DNA of 6,496 bases from Nitrospiraceae bacterium (GTDB lineage: Bacteria; Nitrospirota; Nitrospiria; Nitrospirales; UBA8639), in contig DOFS01000316.1 of the NCBI GenBank assembly GCA_003523945.1, positions 1 to 6,496 of the forward strand, read 5' to 3'. This document shows, one piece after another, positions 1 to 6,496 of this stretch. Below the pieces are notes generated by a model. That model did not search any database and was not told the origin of the DNA. It saw only the letters and a list, made by a program, of their open reading frames with translations. The first letter of the stretch is position 1. Every line of letters starts with the position of its first letter. A program made the position numbers and the translations under genes.

Positions 1-636
1 ATCGTCAGTGCTCCGACGGGAAGTGGAAAAACCTATGTCGCCATTCAAGCAATCAGACAGGCCATGGCCTTCAACCAAACGGTGATTTACACCTCGCCCC
101 TTAAAGCTCTGTCGAATACCAAATTTATGGAATTCTCTCAACTCTTTGGACCGGATCAAGTCGGCATCTTAACCGGAGACCGGCGGGACAACGCACAGGC
201 CCCGCTACTGGTGATGACGACCGAAATCCTGAGAAATTTATTCTATGATGCGGCCAGTGGGGAAATTGATTTACGATTGCATACTCTGGGGTTGGTCATT
301 CTGGATGAATCGCAGTACCTTGCGGATCCGGAACGAGGTGTGGTGTGGGAAGAAACCATTATCCTGTGTCCGTCGCAAGCAAGGCTTCTTCTTCTTTCTG
401 CCTCCATCGGGAACCCTCAGGATCTGGCCGAATGGCTACAAGCCATCAGGCCTATTCCCTGTCATCTTATCCGCCATGCTAAACGATCTGTTCCTCTTCG
501 TGGGTTATATCTGCATCCCACGGGTCAACTGGTTCCCTTATTCAAAAACCAAGATATTCTTCAAGGGAAAGGGTATATTTTTCATCCAGAAACCAAACAT
601 CTGTTCTCCGAATATGAAATAAAGCCGTTTCGTTAA
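1..636 (+). CDS. Ski2-like DEAD/DEAH (DExH) box helicase, 5'-partial, ends after the first RecA domain
   Basis: The reading frame is open from base 1, so the start lies outside the window; 211 codons are visible. Superfamily 2 helicase motifs are present in order: Walker A/motif I APTGSGKT (window residues 4-11), motif Ia TSPLKALSNTK (about 31-41), motif Ib TTEILRN (about 73-79), motif II DESQ (102-105) followed by YLADPERGVVWEE, and motif III SAS (133-135) followed by a Ski2-type NPQDLAEWL. This matches the Ski2/Mtr4/HelY group of ATP-dependent RNA or DNA helicases. Motif II normally reads DEVH in that group and motif III normally reads SAT, so both are altered here. The protein stops just past LHPTGQLVPLF. 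The second RecA domain (motifs IV-VI), needed for normal ATP hydrolysis and unwinding, is missing, and no other frame downstream restores it. The last 32 codons are about 33% GC against about 50-55% before. It may be a decayed or truncated gene, or a genuine single-domain variant. The family call is firm; function is doubtful. Confidence 0.82.
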   Translation: MVSAPTGSGKTYVAIQAIRQAMAFNQTVIYTSPLKALSNTKFMEFSQLFGPDQVGILTGDRRDNAQAPLLVMTTEILRNLFYDAASGEIDLRLHTLGLVILDESQYLADPERGVVWEETIILCPSQARLLLLSASIGNPQDLAEWLQAIRPIPCHLIRHAKRSVPLRGLYLHPTGQLVPLFKNQDILQGKGYIFHPETKHLFSEYEIKPFR

Positions 637-900
637 TCCTTGCAAACAATCAGATCCCATTTTCTTGTAATCTCATCTAAAACATTAATTTTTTACGGCG
701 CCCAGACTGTGTTAAAATAGACACAGCTTGTGGCAATAAATCTACGATTTAATCTTGAATCTTTTGCTATTTTTGCTGTTTTTAGGGCAAATATTCAAAT
801 TTCGTATTATTATTTTTTAGCACAAATTTTGCGTTATGTTATTGGCATTGCAATTGTGCCTCTTTTGTGAACTATTTAAATAGGGCTTTAAATATCTTTT
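637..900. other. AT-rich non-coding stretch between helicase fragment and lipoprotein gene
   Basis: There is no plausible gene on either strand. By hand count, bases 661-900 are about 29% GC, and the low-GC zone already begins near 541, inside the helicase tail. It contains T-rich runs, a short tandem TTTTGCT (762-768 and 771-777), an imperfect dyad at 703-730 and a GGCA/TGCC inverted repeat around CAATTG at 844-860. The latter two could be control sites for the downstream lipoprotein gene, but I see no convincing paired -35/-10 promoter. It may be a promoter region, relic DNA left by a deletion, or both. Confidence 0.6.
703..730 (+). promoter_or_regulatory. Dyad overlapping a -10-like TAAAAT; possible promoter/operator
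   Basis: CTGTGT (707-712) and ACACAG (721-726) form a perfect 6-bp inverted repeat around TAAAATAG. Outer bases extend it imperfectly (C703-G730, A704-T729, G705-T728 wobble, one mismatch). The centre contains TAAAAT (713-718), five of six matches to a sigma-70 -10 box. The best -35 candidate is only TTTACG (692-697) at a short 15-base spacing. If used, it would give the lipoprotein gene a leader of roughly 175 bases. It could equally be a weak RNA hairpin; no T-tract follows, so it is not an intrinsic terminator. This is inference from sequence shape only. Confidence 0.22.
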
Positions 901-1428
901 ATGACTTCTAATCTCTCTGTTTCAACACGGTTCAAGTATATCCTTGTCGGGTTGCTTTCTGTCGTCTTTCTTGGCTGCCAGGGGTTTCAGCCAAAATTAC
1001 CGGGAGAATTGGCGATGGAGGATCAGGATTTCCTGGGAATCTGGAACGCCTATAATCGCTGCATGGATGGATCTGACATCAACCACATGCGGTCCAATCT
1101 TCAGGTGTTAGCTTCCGCACCGAAACCGATTTCCCTCGACGATTCCCCTATTCCCGTCCCAACATTTTTGAAAAAATTATCCTCGGCAAGGCGCTCCCGC
1201 CTGGCCGTCGACCCAGGCGCCATGGCTGCCTCATGCTCCATCCATCTCGCAGAAGTAGCCCAATTGTCATCCGATTGGCCAACTGCGCTACGCACCTTTC
1301 AGTCAATCCTGAAAGACTACCCAGAACCTCAGTATGCCTTCTATGTGACAAAGGCCAACCAGGCGATAGAACAGTTCACAACGATTCGACCTGTCTCGCT
1401 CTCCGCCCAGGAAACCCTGGTTCGCTAA
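901..1428 (+). CDS. Putative lipoprotein of unknown function
   Basis: This is a 175-residue protein that I do not recognise as a named family. The N-terminus has a basic segment (R10, K12), a hydrophobic stretch at about 13-24 and a lipobox-like FLGC with Cys26. This suggests export and lipid anchoring, leaving about 150 mature residues in the periplasm. Phe at -3 is less usual than Leu or Val. The mature part has a low-complexity Pro/Ser region (about 72-90), Cys54 and Cys112, and near 115-157 a helical stretch (AEVAQLSSDWPTALRTFQ) resembling a single tetratricopeptide-like hairpin. The ATG at 901 is chosen because it gives the full signal peptide and an in-frame TAA lies 12 bases upstream (889-891). 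No Shine-Dalgarno sequence is visible; AGGG at 882-885 is too far away. GC rises from about 40% in the first 60 bases to about 55% afterwards, like normal genes of the region. It stands alone and converges on the minus-strand operon. Confidence 0.75.
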   Translation: MTSNLSVSTRFKYILVGLLSVVFLGCQGFQPKLPGELAMEDQDFLGIWNAYNRCMDGSDINHMRSNLQVLASAPKPISLDDSPIPVPTFLKKLSSARRSRLAVDPGAMAASCSIHLAEVAQLSSDWPTALRTFQSILKDYPEPQYAFYVTKANQAIEQFTTIRPVSLSAQETLVR

Positions 1429-1561
1429 AACTCCAGCTTCTCCATCCTCTTTCCAACTTCGCATGAATGGCCTCTGAAGTCACGCCTCATGAGCGAGTCC
1501 ACCTCTGTACATACCCCCTATTCATTGCCCGGTAGTCCAGGAAAAGAAGAATAAAAAGAAA

Positions 1562-1912
1562 CTAGAGCAGTTGCTTACTTTTTGGTTTATGAGGCTGGCA
1601 GATATCGCATTGGCACATTTGGCGCAGGGCGGTATAGGAGTACAGTCCGGTGTCATGCCCATCACTCCATTTAAATCGAAAGGCATATCGCCCAACCGGT
1701 TCTATATCCTGCAATAAAATGAGAAGGGGAATAGAGTCCGGCTTAAGACGTAGCTCACCGGTCCATTCGTCCGTGCAGGCCGCACAGGGGCAATGTTGTC
1801 GTAAATACCGAACAGGATAGACACCTTTATGGCCATCACTCCAAATAATGCCCAAGACCCCATTATCCAGCCATTCCATATCTGTTGGTTCAAGTGATGG
1901 TTGAGAAGTCAT
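1562..1912 (-). CDS. DUF971 (gamma-butyrobetaine hydroxylase-like N-terminal) domain protein
   Basis: This 116-residue protein matches the DUF971 / GBBH-like N-terminal domain pattern. It has two related halves. The first has WSDGHKGVYPVRYLRQHCPCAAC (residues 24-46) then DEWTG; the second has RYAFRFKWSDGHDTGLYSYTALRQMCQCDIC (75-105). Each half carries a CxCxxC triad: C41, C43, C46 and C100, C102, C105. Such cysteines suggest metal or Fe-S binding. In other bacteria this domain stands alone or is attached to Mrp/ApbC-type Fe-S carrier ATPases, and in eukaryotes it is the N-terminal zinc domain of carnitine-biosynthesis hydroxylases; its bacterial role is not settled. The ATG start is supported by AAAGGA nine bases upstream (plus-strand 1922-1927). 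It lies 40 bases downstream of recO and is probably the last gene of the operon. No clear terminator follows its TAG stop. Confidence 0.85.
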   Translation of the reverse strand: MTSQPSLEPTDMEWLDNGVLGIIWSDGHKGVYPVRYLRQHCPCAACTDEWTGELRLKPDSIPLLILLQDIEPVGRYAFRFKWSDGHDTGLYSYTALRQMCQCDICQPHKPKSKQLL

Positions 1913-1937
1913 ACCCTAATGTCCTTTTGAGTGGGCA

Positions 1938-1959
1938 TTCCTAGGAAACATCCTAGGAA
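1938..1959 (-). other. Perfect 9-bp hairpin over the recO stop codon
   Basis: TTCCTAGGA (1938-1946) and TCCTAGGAA (1951-1959) are exact reverse complements separated by AACA, giving a 9-bp stem and 4-base loop in the minus-strand mRNA; a G-U pair could add a tenth. The recO stop codon TAG (1955-1953) lies inside the first arm. The DUF971 Shine-Dalgarno begins about ten bases after the second arm. No U-tract follows, so an intrinsic terminator is unlikely. A role in processing, stability or coupling of recO to DUF971 translation is possible but unproven. Confidence 0.6.
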
Positions 1960-2702
1960 CCCCATTGTTCAAATGTTGGAAGAGCTTTTCCGACGACTGT
2001 TTGAAAATAGGCTTCAATCGCGTCTTCCACCTCAATCCTGACCGTCCCGATTGCTTTTAATCGAGACAGACTGGCCAATGGTAGGCGCCGGGCTTGCTCA
2101 ATGAATGCCAAACTGCCTTTAGAAATAGACAATACCCGTCCCACGCCCCGTTGACCACAGCCATGGCACACCATCCCGCCCAATCGAGGGGAAAACCACT
2201 GGGGCGCGCTGGGAGACGCCAGATTTCCGCATTCCGTGCAACGATCAATTTGTGGGCGGAACCCCGTATAGCCCAGCACATGAATTTGAAATAATAATGT
2301 GGTGAGCGCCAGATCCCTGTCAGGAACCAAGGTTTCTAATCCATAGACCAGAGCCGAATACATTTCCGGATTAGGATCACGATCCGCCGTGATCATCTCC
2401 ACCATACGTACCATCTTGGCGGCTGCCGCCATGACACCCAAATCTTCTCTGATGGCTTTAAAGCTTTTGACAAGATCTATTTGACTAATTTGCCCCAAGG
2501 CATCAGGGGTTTTTTGAAACAGGGTGACATCAACAATCCCAAAAGGCTCGAGAACCCCGCCAAATCGTGTTTTCATCCGGCGAGCCCCACGAGCCGCGCC
2601 TCGAATTTTTCCCAGATCATGGGAATACAAGGTCACAATTCTGTCAGCATCACCCCATCGTTGACTTCGAAGAATGACCGCGCGGGTTCTTAAGAGCGGC
2701 AT
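1953..2702 (-). CDS. recO: DNA repair protein RecO
   Basis: RecO works in the RecF pathway. It binds single-stranded DNA and SSB, anneals complementary strands and, with RecR, helps load RecA at gaps in the cytoplasm. The 249-residue length is normal. The N-terminal OB-fold has the typical opening RAVILRSQRWGDADRIVTLY (residues 7-26) and the GKIRGAARGARR segment (31-42). The helical C-terminal part carries a zinc-finger-like site of four cysteines: CTEC (C155, C158) and CHGC (C179, C182). The FSPRLGGMVC stretch (170-179) is also characteristic. The ATG start is preceded by GTGGAG at about five bases. It lies 59 bases after era, the common era-recO order in bacteria, and 40 bases before the DUF971 gene. 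Its stop codon is embedded in the hairpin described separately. Nothing essential appears to be missing. Confidence 0.95.
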   Translation of the reverse strand: MPLLRTRAVILRSQRWGDADRIVTLYSHDLGKIRGAARGARRMKTRFGGVLEPFGIVDVTLFQKTPDALGQISQIDLVKSFKAIREDLGVMAAAAKMVRMVEMITADRDPNPEMYSALVYGLETLVPDRDLALTTLLFQIHVLGYTGFRPQIDRCTECGNLASPSAPQWFSPRLGGMVCHGCGQRGVGRVLSISKGSLAFIEQARRLPLASLSRLKAIGTVRIEVEDAIEAYFQTVVGKALPTFEQWGS

Positions 2703-2761
2703 GAGAACTCCACGGGGAATGTCCGCATGTCAGTCAGTATTGATGTGATAAACACACATGT

Positions 2762-3655
2762 TCATCCATATCCCAGTTCACTCAACACTTGAACATTATC
2801 CCGCCAGCCTTCCTGCACTTTCACCCACATCCGCAGATAAATCTTCATGCCGAACAGTCGCTCCATTTCTAACCGGGCACTTTGACCAATCTCTTTGAGA
2901 CGCAAGCCTTTTTTGCCGATGACAATCCCTTTTTGACTTGTTTTTTCTACCAGGATAACGCCCCGAATGGTTGTCAGTCCTGGTTCTTCCTCAAATTCCT
3001 CGATCAACACACCTACAGCATAGGGCAATTCATCGTAGGTCTGTTCCAGTACTTTTTCACGAATAATCTCCGCAGCCATATGACGCATAGGCTGATTGGT
3101 CAAAAAATCCTCGTCATACATTAATTCCGGACATGCGGGCAGACACCCAAAAGTTAACTGAACTAATTGCGGGAGATTAACTCCTGTTTTGGCGGAAATG
3201 GGGATAATTTCTGTCCACGGAAACCATGTGCGGTATTGATCAATGAGGGGGAGGAGTCTGGATTTGGCCACTGCATCCGCTTTATTCAATAATAAAAATA
3301 CTCCCTGAAATGGTCGCTCCTGATGAGCCGACATGATCTGTTCCAGGACCTGCCGGTCCCCAGGACCCGGCAACACTTGACTGTCCACGATCATATAGAC
3401 CACATCGGATTGAGTCAGGGTGCCTAACGCCGATTCCACCATCTGGGTATTGAGTCGATGGTGTGGTGTATGAAGCCCTGGCGTGTCAATCAGTATGAGT
3501 TGCCCCTCTGGATAATGGCCCACTCCTAGAATAAGATTTCGAGTTGTTTGCGGCTTATCAGAGACGATGGCAATTTTTTCACGCACCAACGCGTTGAGCA
3601 AGGTCGACTTGCCGACATTTGGCCGGCCGAGAATGGCTAATTGACCTGATTTCAT
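2762..3655 (-). CDS. era: GTPase Era, 16S rRNA-binding ribosome assembly factor
   Basis: Era is an essential GTPase that binds the 3' end of 16S rRNA and assists 30S subunit maturation. With the chosen start it has 297 residues, the usual size. Visible GTPase motifs: G1 GRPNVGKST (10-18), G2 PQTTRN (35-40), G3 DTPG (57-60), G4 NKAD (124-127), G5 SAK (154-156). The C-terminal KH domain includes YDELPYAVGV (207-216) and the RNA-binding GKKG loop (247-250). The frame stays open upstream to an ATG at 3784, but those 43 extra residues are Pro-rich, unlike Era, and overlap the ftsB end. The ATG at 3655 places G1 where family members have it. No strong Shine-Dalgarno is visible before this start, so translation may be modest or partly coupled. 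It lies 88 bases after the ftsB-like gene and 59 before recO. Confidence 0.96.
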   Translation of the reverse strand: MKSGQLAILGRPNVGKSTLLNALVREKIAIVSDKPQTTRNLILGVGHYPEGQLILIDTPGLHTPHHRLNTQMVESALGTLTQSDVVYMIVDSQVLPGPGDRQVLEQIMSAHQERPFQGVFLLLNKADAVAKSRLLPLIDQYRTWFPWTEIIPISAKTGVNLPQLVQLTFGCLPACPELMYDEDFLTNQPMRHMAAEIIREKVLEQTYDELPYAVGVLIEEFEEEPGLTTIRGVILVEKTSQKGIVIGKKGLRLKEIGQSARLEMERLFGMKIYLRMWVKVQEGWRDNVQVLSELGYG

Positions 3656-3743
3656 GGAATAAGTTTCACGTGCAAAAAAACCTAGAGAACATGAATGGAC
3701 GAGTATGAAGGGTCGAAGGGGTGTGGTGCAAGGTGTCTGGTCG

Positions 3744-4091
3744 CTAAGGTCTGGCCGTAAAGGAGGAAGGGACGGGCTCCACAAATTGATATACGACCTC
3801 TCCCTGCCGAACCATGCCCAAACGATTACGGGCCAGCTCTTCTAAACGCTGAGGATCCCGCTTAATTCGGATGATATCTTCTTCGAGAGAGGTATTGATA
3901 TCTTGTAATTGCTGAATTTGTTCGGTCAAATGCTGACGGGTCTCTCGCATTTGAAAATATAATGGTAATCCATCGGCGTTAAAAAACATGGTCCCCGCCA
4001 GCACACTCATCATCAAAAAGGCTCCAACCATTGGAAGGCGATCCAACACATCCCCTCCCACGGACGCCCGTTTTTTATTATTGGGACGCAT
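3744..4091 (-). CDS. ftsB: FtsB/DivIC family septum formation initiator
   Basis: This 115-residue bitopic membrane protein has a short basic cytoplasmic N-terminus (MRPNNKKR), one transmembrane helix at about 20-38, and a coiled-coil-like stretch at about 47-80 rich in Gln, Leu and Glu. It then has the family hallmark ELARNRLGMVRQGEVVY (85-101) and a short Pro-rich tail. FtsB/DivIC proteins pair with FtsL and, with FtsQ/DivIB, signal septal peptidoglycan synthesis by FtsW-FtsI. The symbol follows the Gram-negative convention and adjacency to eno, as in Escherichia coli; sequence alone does not separate FtsB from DivIC. Its ATG is only 8 bases after the eno TAA, and no Shine-Dalgarno can be seen, so translational coupling to eno is likely. 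Confidence 0.87.
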   Translation of the reverse strand: MRPNNKKRASVGGDVLDRLPMVGAFLMMSVLAGTMFFNADGLPLYFQMRETRQHLTEQIQQLQDINTSLEEDIIRIKRDPQRLEELARNRLGMVRQGEVVYQFVEPVPSSFTARP

Positions 4092-4099
4092 GACTGAAT

Positions 4100-5401
<1,302 letters not shown>

Positions 5402-5458
5402 TTATGATCGTGAGTAATGGGGCTTTTCTTTATCTTGTACCCTGAGACGAGCCTTAGA

Positions 5459-6496
5459 TCAAGACGTAAGATGCTGCTTCAGCAAGGTGTTGACCTTGCC
5501 AGGATTTGCTTTTCCCTGTGAAGCCTTCATCACCTGTCCTACTAAAAAGCCTAACACGGTTTCCTTTCCGCCACGATATTGATCCACTTGAGTGGGATGC
5601 TGTGCCAGCACCTCTTGAATCAGTTTTTCCAGTACACCTTCATCGGAAACCTGAACCAGGCCTTTCTCATTCACTAATTGATCCGGAGCCTTACCACTTG
5701 CGTAGAATTCCGGAAAAAGATCTCTGGCAACTTTCAAGCTAATGGTCCCCGTTTCCACCAATTGTAAGAGCTGAACCAATTGTTCAGGGCTTACCGGTGA
5801 AGATTCCGGCATGGTGTTCGTGGAATTGAGCTCACGAAGTAATTCGCCCATCACCCAGTTACTGACCGTCTTGGGATGGGGAAAGAGTTTCACGCAGGCC
5901 TCAAAATAATCGGCCAAACTTTTCGAATCGGTCAGAATCTTCGCATCGTACTCAGGGAGATGATATTCCGTCACAAACCGTTTCAGACGGACAGCCGGCA
6001 GCTCTGGGATGGTATGACGCAATGACTCTACCCACTCCGCCTCCACACGAACGGGGAGCAGGTCCGGGTCGGGAAAATACCGATAGTCATGGGCTTCTTC
6101 TTTACTCCGCATGACAACCGTATGTCCTTTCTGCACGTCCCACAACCTAGTCTCCTGACGAATCGTTTCACCTTCCGTCAACGCCTCAGTCTGTCTGGAG
6201 ATTTCAAAATCAAGCGCCTCTTTGGCAAAACGGAAGGAATTGATATTTTTCAATTCGACCTTGGTCCCAAGACCATCCTGTCCTCGCGGACGAAGCGACA
6301 CATTCGGCTCACAACGAAAACTCCCCTGTTCCATATTTCCATCACAGACATCCAGATAGACCAGGAGATCATGCAGGGTTTTCAAATAGGCATCGACCTC
6401 ATCGGATGAATGCAAGTCGGGTTCGGTGACTATTTCTAATAACGGAGTCCCCGCTCGATTTAAATCCACGCCACTGCCTTCCACAGGCACATCATG
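5459..6496 (-). CDS. gatB: Asp-tRNA(Asn)/Glu-tRNA(Gln) amidotransferase subunit B, 5'-partial
   Basis: GatB is the tRNA-binding and kinase subunit of GatCAB, which phosphorylates and then amidates Glu-tRNA(Gln) and/or Asp-tRNA(Asn). This is the indirect route in bacteria lacking GlnRS or AsnRS. The frame runs off the right edge: the visible protein begins HDVPVEGSGVDLNRAG, so the GTG at 6490 is an internal Val codon, not a start. About 345 residues are visible; family members are about 475-490, so roughly 130-145 N-terminal residues are outside. Motifs: LNRAGTPLLEIVTEPD (12-27), MEQGSFRCEPNVSLR (55-69), GTKVELKNINSF (77-88) and RSKEEAHDYRYFPDPDL (130-146). The tail is a helical YqeY-like domain that engages tRNA (about 240-345), ending GKVNTLLKQHLTS. 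It is the first visible gene of the minus-strand cluster; gatA and gatC may lie upstream, which cannot be seen here. Confidence 0.96.
   Translation of the reverse strand, partial: HDVPVEGSGVDLNRAGTPLLEIVTEPDLHSSDEVDAYLKTLHDLLVYLDVCDGNMEQGSFRCEPNVSLRPRGQDGLGTKVELKNINSFRFAKEALDFEISRQTEALTEGETIRQETRLWDVQKGHTVVMRSKEEAHDYRYFPDPDLLPVRVEAEWVESLRHTIPELPAVRLKRFVTEYHLPEYDAKILTDSKSLADYFEACVKLFPHPKTVSNWVMGELLRELNSTNTMPESSPVSPEQLVQLLQLVETGTISLKVARDLFPEFYASGKAPDQLVNEKGLVQVSDEGVLEKLIQEVLAQHPTQVDQYRGGKETVLGFLVGQVMKASQGKANPGKVNTLLKQHLTS

Noticed and set aside
245..622. 125-codon open frame overlapping the helicase
   Set aside because: It lies wholly inside the helicase reading frame, with no recognisable domain and a composition typical of a shifted frame. 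It also does not continue the helicase after 636.
1456..1480. ACTTC/GAAGT inverted repeat as a terminator between the convergent genes
   Set aside because: Only five base pairs with a 15-base loop and no T-tract on either strand; too weak to call.
2720..2761. ATGTG/CACAT inverted repeat in the era-recO gap
   Set aside because: The stem is five base pairs with no T-tract, which is expected by chance, and the gap otherwise looks like a simple intergenic spacer.
3656..3743. T7 run in the minus-strand ftsB-era gap as an intrinsic terminator
   Set aside because: On the minus strand the run of seven T follows no stable GC-rich hairpin, so a terminator is not supported.
3656..3784. N-terminal extension giving a 340-residue Era
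   Set aside because: The extra 43 residues are Pro-rich and unlike Era, they overlap the end of the ftsB-like gene, and the ATG at 3655 puts the G1 motif at the normal distance.
6488..6490. GTG as the start codon of gatB
   Set aside because: The frame continues to the window edge as HD-VPVEGSG, and about 130-145 conserved N-terminal residues of GatB must lie upstream. The GTG is an internal Val codon.

Overview
The window looks like an ordinary chromosomal housekeeping region of a Gram-negative bacterium with about 50% GC. The gene set (gatB, eno, ftsB-type gene, era, recO, DUF971) and the character of the proteins suggest a Nitrospira-like member of Nitrospirota. That assignment is an inference from general familiarity and carries modest confidence, because the window has no rRNA or other phylogenetic marker I could compare.

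Right and centre (about 1562-6496, all on the minus strand): six tightly packed genes read leftward in the order gatB (5' part outside the window), eno, an ftsB/divIC-type septum protein gene, era, recO, and a small DUF971 gene. The gaps are 72, 8, 88, 59 and 40 bases, with no convincing terminator between them. They probably form one operon, or a few overlapping transcripts, whose main promoter lies beyond the right edge. The products cover tRNA-dependent amidation (GatB), glycolysis (enolase), cell division (FtsB-like), 30S ribosome maturation (Era), recombinational repair (RecO) and a cysteine-rich protein of unknown role. They share growth-related demand rather than one pathway. A perfect 9-bp hairpin with a 4-base loop covers the recO stop codon, just upstream of the DUF971 ribosome binding site.

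Left (1-1428, plus strand): the 3' part of a Ski2-like DExH helicase gene enters from the left edge. It stops after the first RecA-like domain, so the second RecA domain is absent. Base composition falls from about 50% to about 33% GC near position 540, inside the last 32 codons. It stays near 30% through a 264-base non-coding stretch until an orphan lipoprotein gene of unknown function at 901-1428. This low-GC wedge and the shortened helicase are the most unusual parts of the window. The lipoprotein gene converges on the minus-strand operon across 133 bases in which I see no gene and no clear terminator.

I found no tRNA or rRNA gene, CRISPR array, insertion sequence, phage gene or toxin-antitoxin pair. 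I do not see a new multi-gene system here. The findings below are local oddities.
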